DNA of 64,000 nt from Paenibacillus dendritiformis (GTDB lineage: Bacteria > Bacillota > Bacilli > Paenibacillales > Paenibacillaceae), in NCBI RefSeq assembly GCF_945605565.1, contig NZ_OX216966.1, positions 3,588,001-3,652,000 of the forward strand. Reading direction: 5' to 3'. The translations under genes were made by a program, and so were the position numbers. This document shows, piece by piece, positions 53,507 through 62,574 of this stretch (position 1 is its first letter; each line of letters begins with the position of its first letter). The notes beneath the pieces are model-generated. The model was not told the origin of the DNA. It saw only the letters and a list, made by a program, of their open reading frames with translations, and did not search any database.

Positions 53507-53550
53507 AGGCTAATCCGCATGATAACCATGATGCAGGGTTAGCCTTTTTT
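53507..53550 (+). terminator. Rho-independent terminator
   Basis: AGGCTAATCCGCAT / ATGATGCAGGGTTAGCCT imperfect stem followed by six T. Confidence 0.8.
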
Positions 53551-53890
53551 CGGCATATCCCGATTAGGGACAAATGCTGCGGTGGAGGAAGAATTCAGAC
53601 TAATCGGTCAAGCGGAACAGGCCTTGCGAGGGCAGAAGCTGGGCAACCTCCCTGTCCGAATCATCGCCAGGGGCGTGCAGCCGGATCTGACTTCCATCGG
53701 TTTTTCTAAGGAAGGCAGTCGGAAGCTCGATGAAATTTGGCAAGCTTGCCAGCGGAAAATGCTGAACCTTTCCACGGAAAGCAAGCTGATTATCGCTGTG
53801 AACAGCGGTCATAATATTAGCGATGACGAACCGGAACCGGTCGTGCGCGTGATCCGCGATCTGCTGGCATCCGTGCAGGGCCAAGGCTGA
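53543..53890 (+). pseudogene. C-terminal fragment of an alpha/beta hydrolase
   Basis: From the GTG at 53582, 102 codons remain. The tail ESKLIIAVNSGHNI...DEPEPVV carries the catalytic His of an alpha/beta hydrolase, but the nucleophile half is absent. The frame is open back to a TAG inside the preceding terminator and there is no RBS. It appears to be a 5'-deleted gene. Confidence 0.6.
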
Positions 53891-53899
53891 TCAGCAAGC

Positions 53900-53938
53900 A
53901 AGCCGGAAGGACGGCAGCATACCGTCTTTCCGGCTTGT
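53900..53938. terminator. Bidirectional terminator
   Basis: AAGCCGGAAGGACGG / CCGTCTTTCCGGCTT long stem between the hydrolase fragment and the convergent peptidase gene. Confidence 0.8.
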
Positions 53939-53970
53939 TCCACATTCATATTGGCCGTGCAGCGGGGGAG

Positions 53971-55212
53971 CTACAGCGAGATCAGATCCCGGGACAGCTT
54001 GTTCAGCCGCTCGCAGCCATTCTCCGTGACCAGCACCATATCCTCGATCATGATGGAGCCAATGCCGTAGCCGTAGTAAGGCGTCTCCAGGCAGATAACC
54101 ATGCCCGGAACGAAGACGGCTTCCTCCGCCGGGCTCAGGAATGGGGCCTCTTCGGCCGCAAGACTCAGGCCGGCGCTGTGTCCCAGATGACCCCGGTTGT
54201 AATTCGGAAGGCCGGAGCGGCGGATCACCTGCATCGCCTCGTTAAATGCGCGGCTCATTGGCAGACCCGGCTCGATCATTTCCAGCAGCCGGTCATGTCC
54301 GGCCCGCAGCGCCCCGTAAATGCGCTTCACCGTATCCGAAGGCGAGCCGAGCACGAAGGTGCGGGCGATGTCTGAACCGTAGCCGTTCACATCGACGCCG
54401 ACGTCGAATTTGATCACGTCGCCGGGCTGTCCCGGACGTGTGTCGAATATATGCGCCGGTGCGAAATTCGCCCCGACGGAAATCATATGGAAGCGGGAAG
54501 GCGCTCCATCCGCATGGGTGAGCAAAGCTAGCCGAAATGCATCGGCAATGTCGGCCGCCGAGCTGCCGGCCTGGATTCCCTTTATCGTCTCCGCGATGCC
54601 GATTTCGGCGTAAGCGCAGCTCTGGCGGAGCTGCTCGACTTCCCAAGGCGTCTTGCGCGCACGCAGCTCGGTCAGCAGCGCGCCGGCTTCCGTTAGCTCC
54701 AGACCCGGCACCGCTTCACGCAGCGCGTTCACGGCAGGATGCCGCATCCCGTTCAGCTCGACAGCCACCTTGCCGCTGCGGATTCCATATTCCTCCAGCA
54801 CCTCCCGGAGCAGTCCGAACATTTCCTCGACCTGATGGTTGACAGGCCGCCGTCCTTCGTACCGATCGCCGCGCAGCCCGAACGGATCGTCGACGTCCAC
54901 CCAGGTTGGGTACGTTCGCAGCTCGCATTGAGGCAGCTCGTCCGGCACGCCCGCGGCCTCGAACTCATTCATGATGATCACGGTGCGGCGGGACGGATCG
55001 CGGAACATCACCGCCAGCGCGACTTCGTTCATGCGCAACGTATACATGAACGTGCTGGGATGGCCGGACAAATAGTAAAAATTTTCGCAGCTCGATGCCA
55101 CGATCGCTTCTACGTTCTCCCTCTCCATTAACACTCGCGCCCGTTCCACAACATCTTTCAAATGCTCTGCTTTGCCGTAAACCACATTGTCAACTCCTTC
55201 GAAGCCGCTCAT
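53971..55212 (-). CDS. M24-family Xaa-Pro peptidase
   Basis: 413 residues. Creatinase-like N-terminal domain (about 1-165), then the pita-bread metallopeptidase fold with the metal ligands in [19 protein letters not shown] (two Asp), HLGHSAGL (His), [10 protein letters not shown] (Glu) and MIEDMVLV (Glu). The ATG overlaps the stop of the ATPase gene (ATGA), so it is the last gene of the amino-acid importer operon. It may release amino acids from proline peptides entering the cell, though the importer is of amino-acid type. Confidence 0.92.
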   Translation of the reverse strand: MSGFEGVDNVVYGKAEHLKDVVERARVLMERENVEAIVASSCENFYYLSGHPSTFMYTLRMNEVALAVMFRDPSRRTVIIMNEFEAAGVPDELPQCELRTYPTWVDVDDPFGLRGDRYEGRRPVNHQVEEMFGLLREVLEEYGIRSGKVAVELNGMRHPAVNALREAVPGLELTEAGALLTELRARKTPWEVEQLRQSCAYAEIGIAETIKGIQAGSSAADIADAFRLALLTHADGAPSRFHMISVGANFAPAHIFDTRPGQPGDVIKFDVGVDVNGYGSDIARTFVLGSPSDTVKRIYGALRAGHDRLLEMIEPGLPMSRAFNEAMQVIRRSGLPNYNRGHLGHSAGLSLAAEEAPFLSPAEEAVFVPGMVICLETPYYGYGIGSIMIEDMVLVTENGCERLNKLSRDLISL

Positions 55213-55970
55213 GCTTCCGGCTCACTGCCAAGCTGCCGCAAAAACTTGCGGGCCCGCTCCGTATGCGGCTGGGTGAAAAATTGCTCTGGCGACCCTTCCT
55301 CCTGGATTTTCCCGTCGCTCATAAAAATTACCCGATTCGCCGCTTCGCGCGCGAATCTCATCTCGTGGGTGACGACAATCATCGTCATCCCTTCCGTGGC
55401 AAGCTGCTTCATCACCGCCAGCACCTCTCCCGTCAATTCGGGATCGAGCGCCGAGGTCGGCTCGTCGAACAGCATGATCTGCGGCTGCATGGCAAGGGCG
55501 CGGGCAATGGCTACCCGCTGCTGCTGGCCGCCGGACAGCCGGGAAGGATGTTCATTTTTTTTGCCTAACAATCCGACCTTGGCAAGCAGCGACTCGCCGA
55601 TTTCGACCGCCTGCGCTTGGTTCATTTTTTTCACGATCATAGGGGCCATCGTGACGTTCTCCAGGACGGTCATATGGGGGAATAAATTGAACGATTGGAA
55701 CACCATCCCGGTTAACGTGCGGATATGCCGCACCGCTTCCTTCTTGGCGGCTTCGCTCATGGATGCGTTCCAGGCCGCATCGCCCACCCGGATCGATCCC
55801 GCATCCGGCACCTCCAGTCCGTTCAAGCAGCGCAGCAGCGTGCTTTTGCCGGAACCGCTCGGCCCGACCAGGACTACGATTTCCCCGGAGTCAATATGCA
55901 GGTTGATATCGTCGAATACGGTGAGTTCACCGAAGCTTTTGCCGAGATTGTTTACCTCAATCATGTGCAT
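55209..55970 (-). CDS. Polar amino-acid ABC importer ATP-binding protein (GlnQ-type)
   Basis: 253 residues. Walker [10 protein letters not shown] (about 38), signature LSGGQQQR (about 143), Walker [13 protein letters not shown] (about 163), and the switch His in VTHEM. The start is probably ATG 55970, 6 bases after AAGGA; alternatives are GTG 55973 and ATG 55964. It partners with the permease upstream. Confidence 0.95.
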   Translation of the reverse strand: MHMIEVNNLGKSFGELTVFDDINLHIDSGEIVVLVGPSGSGKSTLLRCLNGLEVPDAGSIRVGDAAWNASMSEAAKKEAVRHIRTLTGMVFQSFNLFPHMTVLENVTMAPMIVKKMNQAQAVEIGESLLAKVGLLGKKNEHPSRLSGGQQQRVAIARALAMQPQIMLFDEPTSALDPELTGEVLAVMKQLATEGMTMIVVTHEMRFAREAANRVIFMSDGKIQEEGSPEQFFTQPHTERARKFLRQLGSEPEA

Positions 55971-55979
55971 CACACGTCC

Positions 55980-56624
55980 TTAATAGGCTTTTGACAACCG
56001 CGTCTCGATGCGGTTCAGAATATAGGAGAAGAATACGCTCATCACCCAATACATGAGCGCGATCGCCACATAAAAAGGCATGGCGACATAGTACTGCGCA
56101 ATGAGCAGTTGAGCGGAGCGCAGCAGCTCGGTTACGGTAACGATAGAGACGAGCGACGTCTCCTTCAGCATCCCGATGAACGTGTTGCCGAGCGGCGGGA
56201 TCGCCACCCGGGCCGCCTGCGGGAGCACGACGCGCCGCATCGTCTGCCAAGGGGTCAGACCCAGGGACTGAGCGGCTTCCGTCTGCCCGCTGGGCACGGA
56301 TAGAATCGCGCCGCGGAGCGTCTCGGACAAGTACGCGCCGATATTGATGCTAAGCGAGATAAAGGCCGCGGTGAGCGGCCCCAGCGTGATTCCGAAATCG
56401 GGCAGTCCGTAATAGATGATGAAGATCTGCACCAGGATCGGCGTGCCCCGAATGAGGGACACGTACCCTTTGGCGAGCGCGCGGACGAGCCGATTTCCTT
56501 TCAAGCGGGCAATGGCGACGATGATCCCGATAATGAGCCCGAAAAACATGGAGACGATCGTAATCAGCAAGGTGTAGTACGCGCCTGTTAATAGAAATTG
56601 AATATTACTAAAGACCAGCTCCAT
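55980..56624 (-). CDS. Polar amino-acid ABC importer permease (HisM type)
   Basis: 214 residues, five membrane helices. EAA loop TEAAQSLGLTPWQTMRRVVL (about 118-137), typical of the HisMQ group that forms a homodimer. RBS AGGAGG. It lies between the binding-protein and ATPase genes. Confidence 0.95.
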   Translation of the reverse strand: MELVFSNIQFLLTGAYYTLLITIVSMFFGLIIGIIVAIARLKGNRLVRALAKGYVSLIRGTPILVQIFIIYYGLPDFGITLGPLTAAFISLSINIGAYLSETLRGAILSVPSGQTEAAQSLGLTPWQTMRRVVLPQAARVAIPPLGNTFIGMLKETSLVSIVTVTELLRSAQLLIAQYYVAMPFYVAIALMYWVMSVFFSYILNRIETRLSKAY

Positions 56625-56651
56625 TACCTGTATCCTCCTGGCTCTTGCTCA

Positions 56652-57467
56652 TTAGAAGTTCGGATCGACATCGAACCATTTATGGAAAATCTCCGTGAAT
56701 GTGCCGTCGGATTTCATCTCGGCGAGCGCTTTATTGATCGCATCGAGCAGTTCCGGATTATTTTTGCGAATCGCGATCCCGGCAAAGTCCTCTTTAATCG
56801 GCTCGCCGACCGCTTTCACCTTGAACTGATTTTTCTCGATGAGCGGCTTGATGGCGAACACGTTATTGATCGTCGCATCGATGCGGCCGACGTCCAGATC
56901 TTTCAGAGAGGTGATGACATCGTTATATGTGGCGATCTCGAACGTGCCGACCTTCGGCATCGCGACGTCGCGCAAATATTTTTCATCATTCGTCCCGAGC
57001 CCGACGCCGATCTTTTTGTCTTTGAAATCTTCGATCTTCTGAATCGTCGCGTTGTCGCTCTTGACGATGACGTTGACGGCGTTCTTCACGTAAGGCGTGG
57101 AGAAATCCATCAACTTTTTGCGATCCTCGGTAATCGTCACTTGGCTGACAAGCGCATCGTATTTATTTTTTTGCAGTCCTTCAATCAGTCCGGAAAATTC
57201 ACCGGTGATAAATTCCACTTCCACGCCGAGGCGCTTCGCCACTTCTTTGGCGACGTCTGCATCGAAGCCGTCGACCTCGTGCTTGTCGTTCAGGAAGTTA
57301 TATGGAGCATAGGTGCCCATCAGTCCGACTCTGATTTTGCCGGCCTTCTTGATTTGCTCAAGAGCGTTCGCGTCTTGAGCTGTCTTGCTTCCGCATGCGG
57401 CGAGAGCGACAGACAGAACCGTGAGCAGCAGTGCAGCTTTGACGAATTTGTGCAGTTTGACAGTCAT
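56652..57467 (-). CDS. Polar amino-acid ABC importer binding lipoprotein
   Basis: 271 residues. Signal with lipobox ALAAC (Cys about 25), then the SBP_bac_3 fold (IRVGLMGTYAPYNFLNDKHE, YDALVSQVTITEDRKKLMDF). It is similar to cystine/glutamine-type binders. ATG 57467 follows GGAGGCTATCATC. First gene of the operon; the ligand class cannot be resolved. Confidence 0.94.
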   Translation of the reverse strand: MTVKLHKFVKAALLLTVLSVALAACGSKTAQDANALEQIKKAGKIRVGLMGTYAPYNFLNDKHEVDGFDADVAKEVAKRLGVEVEFITGEFSGLIEGLQKNKYDALVSQVTITEDRKKLMDFSTPYVKNAVNVIVKSDNATIQKIEDFKDKKIGVGLGTNDEKYLRDVAMPKVGTFEIATYNDVITSLKDLDVGRIDATINNVFAIKPLIEKNQFKVKAVGEPIKEDFAGIAIRKNNPELLDAINKALAEMKSDGTFTEIFHKWFDVDPNF

Positions 57468-57525
57468 GATGATAGCCTCCATTATTGTACGACCTCTTAT
57501 GGGGTCTTTATATCAGTAAAATGAG

Positions 57526-58152
57526 TTATCCGAGCAACCCCCGGAATTCGAACTTGGCGGTTTCTTCGGCGATATCCGATGGGGAATAGGCGGACGTATA
57601 ATCGACCTCGTGCATCGGTCCGAACAGCCATTTGGACAATACGCCCGTTATGAAACAGACGAGAATGCTGGCCCGAAGCGGAAGATCATTCGTACGGGGA
57701 AGCATGCCCAGCTCCATTGCCCGCTGAATGTTGTGTTTGAATGCCTCCTCGAACGCAACCCACGTGTGCGAGATCGCTTCCCGCACCGGAGGGTCTGCGC
57801 CTTGGCCTTTTATCAGCAGGAAAGCCATCAGCTCCCGGTTCCGGTCGGCGAAGGTGAACAGATCGGTAAGCAGCCGTGCGGACGAACGGACCATATCATC
57901 TACCGTGCCTGCGTGCTTGCGGTAGCCTTGCTCAATAACTTTTATGAGTTTCTCTTTTCCGTCTTCGATTAATTCCAGCACGAGCTGTTCTTTACTTTGA
58001 AAATACCAGTAGAACGTTCCCTGTGACACTCCTGCGGCCTTGACCACATCGGAAATTTTGGTGCTGTGATATCCCTTGCAGGCAAATAACTTCAGGGCGG
58101 CGCCCATCAATTGATGACGGCGATCCTGATCTTGCTTCGGTCCGGCAGCCAG
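57526..58152 (-). CDS. TetR-family regulator (start unclear)
   Basis: HTH region SDVVKAAGVSQGTFYWYFQS (about 35 from the likely start), then a ligand domain; about 195-208 residues. The frame extends upstream of the TTG/ATG at 58110/58107 through KQDQDRRHQLMGAALKLF, a normal TetR N-terminus, but has no ATG, GTG or TTG there. CTG 58152 is the most likely start, behind AAAGGGG; an out-of-frame ATG at 58159 could also mean a 1-base frameshift. A perfect palindrome lies upstream. Confidence 0.8.
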   Translation of the reverse strand: MAAGPKQDQDRRHQLMGAALKLFACKGYHSTKISDVVKAAGVSQGTFYWYFQSKEQLVLELIEDGKEKLIKVIEQGYRKHAGTVDDMVRSSARLLTDLFTFADRNRELMAFLLIKGQGADPPVREAISHTWVAFEEAFKHNIQRAMELGMLPRTNDLPLRASILVCFITGVLSKWLFGPMHEVDYTSAYSPSDIAEETAKFEFRGLLG

Positions 58153-58172
58153 CTTCCATCGCCCCTTTCCAC

Positions 58173-58192
58173 TTAACTGACGAGTCAGTTAA
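58173..58192. promoter_or_regulatory. TetR operator
   Basis: TTAACTGACGAGTCAGTTAA: 8-bp perfect arms around CGAG. It lies just upstream of the TetR gene, so autoregulation is likely; the divergent DUF5360/TetR pair starts 180 bases away. Confidence 0.7.
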
Positions 58193-58373
58193 TGATAATT
58201 CCGATGGGATTACTATATTTTAAAGTTCGATTTGTGTCAAGCTATATTTTTGAAAGTGCCAGAGCATGTTCTCGGCCATCTTGATTGTTGGCGGGGTAGA
58301 AGTTATGATGGAAAACAAGGAAAACAAAACTGTTTCTATGTTTTCTGCGAGTCAAGTTCGAGGAGAGAGTCAA

Positions 58374-58772
58374 ATGGGAAAATCGTTAAAGGTCTTCATG
58401 CTGTTCACGGATATCGGGTTTCTTTTCTATTGGGCGGTCACCTTTTTAGAATGGATTCCGAAGCAATATCTATATCAGGATTACAGCAATGAGCTGCTTG
58501 TCGCCTGGAACCTGTCATTTATTCCGTTGGATTTGCTTATTTCGGCTACGGGGCTGATCAGCATTTCTTGTTACAACAGACAGAAGGAGGTCTGGTCAAC
58601 GCTTTGCTTGATTTCCTTGGTGCTAACCTTTTGTTCGGGCCTGCAAGCGATCGCCTTCTGGGCCATACGGCCCGATTTCGATCTGGCATGGTGGATTCCG
58701 AATCTGTTCCTGATGGCATATCCGTTATTCTTTTTTCCATCGGTCATGAAAAAGGGGGTTCGTGCGGCATGA
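58374..58772 (+). CDS. DUF5360 membrane protein (YvaD-like)
   Basis: 132 residues with four membrane helices. The start is ATG 58374 behind GAGGAGAG; earlier in-frame ATGs lack an RBS. The stop overlaps the ATG of the following TetR gene, so both are co-translated. Bacillus has a similar yvaD-regulator neighbourhood. The function is unknown. Confidence 0.85.
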   Translation: MGKSLKVFMLFTDIGFLFYWAVTFLEWIPKQYLYQDYSNELLVAWNLSFIPLDLLISATGLISISCYNRQKEVWSTLCLISLVLTFCSGLQAIAFWAIRPDFDLAWWIPNLFLMAYPLFFFPSVMKKGVRAA

Positions 58773-59341
58773 AAGAAAGAATTGCGGAAGCGGCTGTACA
58801 GGAGATCAAGTCCCGGGGGTTGAAATTTGCCATCCGCGATGTGACGAGCCGCCTGGGCATCAGCACGAAGACGCTATATCAATATTTTGATTCCAAGGAA
58901 CACATTGTCACCTGGATCATTCAACAAGCGATTCAAGAAATGAAAGACACCGAGCAGCGGATTATGAATGACCCTTCCTTGTCCCTGGTCCAAAAGCTGA
59001 AGCAAGCGCTGATCATCCTCCCAAGCGCGTTCGCTTTCACCGATATCCGCACCCTGGATGAGCTGAAGCGATCCTATCCAGAGCAGTGGAGACGGGTCGA
59101 TGCTTATATCAATGAGGGATGGGGCAATGTTCGCAAGCTTGTCAACACGGGAATTGAAAAGCAAATAATCCGCCCTCTGGATATGGAGCTGTTCATCCGG
59201 ATCTATGTGGGTGCGGTCTATCAATTGATGGATCGCGGGGGCGCGGAAGAGCGTCACTTGCCGCTGGAAGAAGCGCTGACACGAACGGTTGAACTGCTGC
59301 TGTATGGCATCGTTCTGACAGCGCCCGCGGACGGACCATAA
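58769..59341 (+). CDS. TetR-family regulator
   Basis: 190 residues. HTH about 20-43 (FAIRDVTSRLGISTKTLYQYF), then a C-terminal ligand domain. ATG 58769 is within the end of the DUF5360 gene, behind AAAGGGGG. The coupled membrane protein suggests local control of that gene. No obvious operator is seen upstream of 58374. Confidence 0.92.
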   Translation: MKERIAEAAVQEIKSRGLKFAIRDVTSRLGISTKTLYQYFDSKEHIVTWIIQQAIQEMKDTEQRIMNDPSLSLVQKLKQALIILPSAFAFTDIRTLDELKRSYPEQWRRVDAYINEGWGNVRKLVNTGIEKQIIRPLDMELFIRIYVGAVYQLMDRGGAEERHLPLEEALTRTVELLLYGIVLTAPADGP

Positions 59342-59470
59342 TAGCGCGATGTTTTTCCGACGTCGAAGCGGGAGAATCATTTGCCAGATCAGCTCTCCGC
59401 GCCTGGTTACTCATCTCGTTTTGCTGAAAATGAATTTGATCGCGATCGGGAGGGGGAGGGCAGAAGCAGA

Positions 59471-59504
59471 CAGGCTATCCCCGGAATTGTCCAGGGATAG
59501 CCTG
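59471..59504. terminator. Bidirectional terminator
   Basis: CAGGCTATCCC / GGGATAGCCTG 11-bp stem between the convergent TetR and oligopeptide operons. Confidence 0.8.
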
Positions 59505-59509
59505 CTGTG

Positions 59510-59896
59510 CTAGAAATAACAGAGCTGCAGCGTCAACGCGCCGCTCGCCAAGCCAGTGCCAGCGCCAAGCAGATATGCTGACAGCTTGCGCCCGAGAGCC
59601 TGCTTCCACGCTTGCAGGGCAAGGTCGGACCGGAGGCGCTTGTCCTCCTTCTCCAAGGCGCGCGGCTTGGTGACGAATGCGGCTCCCGCCATGGCCAAGC
59701 CGCGCAAGAGAGGAGCGAGAAACCCGGTCCGCAGCACATAACCGGCCGCTCCCGCGATCAGGGCCAGCAATCCATACAGGAACCAGCGATTGATGATGGC
59801 GGCTTGGATGGCGGAGCTTCCGCTGCCATCCTGAAAATAGAGGATGCTCAGGCCTGCCGCGGATATGACGGCGGCGATCGCATATCGGGCCAGCAT
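59510..59896 (-). CDS. Small membrane protein of the oligopeptide operon
   Basis: 128 residues with three hydrophobic segments (about 4-20, 40-56 and 107-124). The middle carries a basic cluster (KPRALEKEDKRLR). It begins 2 bases after the binding-protein gene, so it is in the operon. The family is not recognised. It could be an accessory or remnant gene. Confidence 0.7.
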   Translation of the reverse strand: MLARYAIAAVISAAGLSILYFQDGSGSSAIQAAIINRWFLYGLLALIAGAAGYVLRTGFLAPLLRGLAMAGAAFVTKPRALEKEDKRLRSDLALQAWKQALGRKLSAYLLGAGTGLASGALTLQLCYF

Positions 59897-59898
59897 CG

Positions 59899-61539
59899 TT
59901 ATGGTTCCACTCGCTTCGCGAAGCGCAGATCCGGATTGGAGCGCGCATCGAAGACGATGCCGGTGACCTTTGGACTGACCAAGGCCGTATCCGCCGAGAA
60001 CAGGATCGGAATGATCGGCAAGTCCTCCATCAGCACTTGCTCCGCTTGCTGCAGCAATTCGATCCGTTTGTTCGGATCCAGCTCGTACGTTGATTTCTGA
60101 ATTAACTCATCATACTCCTTGCTGCTCCAGTTCGTGAAGTTGTTCGAATTGTTGGACGTATAATGCCCGAGCACGCCAAGCGGGTCCAAGTAGTTGCCGA
60201 CCCAGCCCATGCGGGCGATTTGGAAGTTCTTTTGCTTGAAGGTATCGATATAAGTCTTCCATTCCTGGTTTTCGAGTTTGACTTCGACGCCCAGGTTTTC
60301 TTTGAGCATCGCTTGCAGCGCTTCCGCCACTTTCTTATGGTTATCTGCCGTGTTGAATTTGAACGTCACCGGAGGAAGCTGGGACAACCCTTCTTCCTTC
60401 AAGCCTTCGGCCAGCAATTTCTGCGCTTTCTGCACATTGAACTCATAGTATGTCTCCGCATCCTCGCGGAAGTCCTTGCCTGATGGATTAGTCAGGCCAT
60501 AAGGCACATAGCCGTGCGCTGGCGTTTCCCCGCCCTTGGTCACGTTTGTCGTCAATGTCTCGCGGTCGATCGCGTACGAGAACGCTTGTCTTATTTTTTG
60601 GTTCGTGAACGGCTTCTCATTGACATTGAAGGAATACGTATAGACACTGAAGGAAGGATGGGATAAGTACTCTTTATTATTTTTCTCTTGATCGATCACA
60701 TCCAGCGGCAGCGACAGAATCATGTCCAGCTCGCCGGTTTTGTACATTTGATAGTATGTCGTTGCGTCCTGCACCATTTTGAAATGAATCGTGTTCATCG
60801 TGATGACGTCTTTGTTCCAATACTGATTGTTTTTCGCCAACGTGATCTGCTCGTTATGCTTCCATTCCTGCGGCACATAAGGGCCGTTGCCGACGATGGT
60901 GTCCGCTTCGGCGGCCCATTTCTCGTTGTTGTCGACGACGGACGAGCGAACCGGCAGATAGGCGCGTCCTACGGCAATGATCGGGAAAATGCTGAGCGGC
61001 GCTTTGAGTTCGACCACCAGCGTATGATCGTCCTTCGCCTTGACGCCGACATCGTCCGCGCTGCCTGTGCCCGTATTATATTCTTCTGCGCCCTTGATGT
61101 AATACAGCGAGGACGGATCATAAGCGCCCGTCTTCGGATTTAACACCCGTTTCCACGAATATTCGAAGTCCTGCGCCGTTACCGGATCGCCGTTCGACCA
61201 GGTGGCATCGTCCCGGATCGTAAAGGTATACGTCGTGGCATCTGGCGATACATCCACTTTGCTGGCTGCGCCCTCCACGATTTTGCCGGATTTGTCGTAG
61301 GTGTACAAGCCTTCATACAGGTTGTCGATAATGAAATAAGATGTCGTATCCGATGCAAATGCAGGGTCGAGCGTATAAGGTTCGCCGCCCGCCAGGTTCG
61401 TGGTCAGCACCTGCGGAATCTCTCCGTCGGCTGGCGCCTTGGCATTGGCGGCTGCGCCTGTATCGCTGCTGCCGGAGCATCCGGCCACAGCGGCTGCCGC
61501 AAATAGTAGAATAACCAGCATAACGTTCCATTTTTTCAT
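59899..61539 (-). CDS. Oligopeptide ABC importer binding lipoprotein (OppA family)
   Basis: 546 residues, SBP_bac_5 family. Lipobox VAGC (Cys about 21), the conserved LTTNLAGGEPYTLDPA opening (about 45), the YTFTIRDDATWSNGDPVTAQDF block (about 110) and RQAFSYAIDRETL (about 321). RBS GGAGGAACGA. It belongs to an operon with two ATPases and an OppC-type permease. The ligand could be peptide or nickel; the large binding protein favours peptide. Confidence 0.95.
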   Translation of the reverse strand: MKKWNVMLVILLFAAAAVAGCSGSSDTGAAANAKAPADGEIPQVLTTNLAGGEPYTLDPAFASDTTSYFIIDNLYEGLYTYDKSGKIVEGAASKVDVSPDATTYTFTIRDDATWSNGDPVTAQDFEYSWKRVLNPKTGAYDPSSLYYIKGAEEYNTGTGSADDVGVKAKDDHTLVVELKAPLSIFPIIAVGRAYLPVRSSVVDNNEKWAAEADTIVGNGPYVPQEWKHNEQITLAKNNQYWNKDVITMNTIHFKMVQDATTYYQMYKTGELDMILSLPLDVIDQEKNNKEYLSHPSFSVYTYSFNVNEKPFTNQKIRQAFSYAIDRETLTTNVTKGGETPAHGYVPYGLTNPSGKDFREDAETYYEFNVQKAQKLLAEGLKEEGLSQLPPVTFKFNTADNHKKVAEALQAMLKENLGVEVKLENQEWKTYIDTFKQKNFQIARMGWVGNYLDPLGVLGHYTSNNSNNFTNWSSKEYDELIQKSTYELDPNKRIELLQQAEQVLMEDLPIIPILFSADTALVSPKVTGIVFDARSNPDLRFAKRVEP

Positions 61540-61617
61540 CGTGTCGTTCCTCCATTACTGCAGATAATCTGGTACTGTTCGCGCCATCAAGCGCAGTCTT
61601 TATGCGCATGAACTGGC

Positions 61618-62574
61618 TCATTCATATAAATGGCATGCAACCCAGTGGTTGCTTCGCACTTCCTTGCCAGGCGGCATCTGATTCGCGCAAATATCCGTGG
61701 CGCTAGGGCAGCGCGCATGAAACGGACAGCCCGCGGGCGGAGAGAGCGGGCTCGGGGGCTCGCCGTGCAGCACGATTCGCTCGCGAAGCCTCTTGGCCGC
61801 AGGCGTCGAGGCGGGGACGGCAGACAAGAGCGCTTGCGTGTAAGGGTGCAGAGGCTGCGCGAACAGCGATCGGCTATCCGCAAGCTCCATCAGCTTGCCC
61901 AGGTACATCACGCCGATGCGATCGCTGATATGCTTCACCATCGCCAGATCATGAGCGATGAACAGGTAGCTGAGACCTTGCTCGGTCTGCAGATCCTTCA
62001 TCAGGTTCACGATCTGAGCCTGAATGGACACGTCAAGCGCCGATATCGGCTCATCCGCCACGATGAAGCGCGGCTTGACCGCCAATGCCCGCGCAATGCC
62101 GATGCGCTGTCTCTGCCCGCCGCTGAATTCGTGGGGGAAGCGCTCGGCGTAATCGGGATGCAGGCCGACCCTCTCCAGAAGCTCGGCTATCCGCTCTTTG
62201 CGGGCCGCGCCAGTCGCCATCCGGTGAGCATCGATGCCTTCCGCGACAATATCGCCGATTCTCAGTCGGGGGTTAAGCGACGAATGCGGATCTTGAAAGA
62301 TCATTTGCATGCTGCGGTTCAGCTCCCGTCTGGCTTGCCCGCGAGCGAGCGCGATGTCCTGCCCCTCGAACAGCACCTTGCCCGACGTCGCTTCCAGCAG
62401 CCCGACAGCGGCTTTGCCAAGCGTGGATTTGCCGCTGCCGCTTTCGCCTACGAGGCCGACGGTCTCGCCAGGGAGAACAGACAGCGTAATACCGTCGACG
62501 GATTTGACGACGCGATGAGCGCCTGTGCGAAAATGCTTGTGCAGGTCATGAATTTCAACTATAGGCTTCTGCAT
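61618..62574 (-). CDS. Oligopeptide ABC importer ATPase (OppF type)
   Basis: 318 residues. Walker A GESGSGKST (about 46), signature FSGGQRQR (about 150), Walker B FIVADEPISALD (about 170), and the C-terminal oligopeptide/dipeptide ATPase domain with Cys-rich GCPFHARCPSATDIC. ATG 62574 follows GAGGAGGTACGATT and overlaps the end of the upstream ATPase. Confidence 0.95.
   Translation of the reverse strand: MQKPIVEIHDLHKHFRTGAHRVVKSVDGITLSVLPGETVGLVGESGSGKSTLGKAAVGLLEATSGKVLFEGQDIALARGQARRELNRSMQMIFQDPHSSLNPRLRIGDIVAEGIDAHRMATGAARKERIAELLERVGLHPDYAERFPHEFSGGQRQRIGIARALAVKPRFIVADEPISALDVSIQAQIVNLMKDLQTEQGLSYLFIAHDLAMVKHISDRIGVMYLGKLMELADSRSLFAQPLHPYTQALLSAVPASTPAAKRLRERIVLHGEPPSPLSPPAGCPFHARCPSATDICANQMPPGKEVRSNHWVACHLYE

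Noticed and set aside
56598..57524. 308-codon plus-strand frame
   Set aside because: Antisense to the amino-acid binding protein; no RBS and no recognisable domain.
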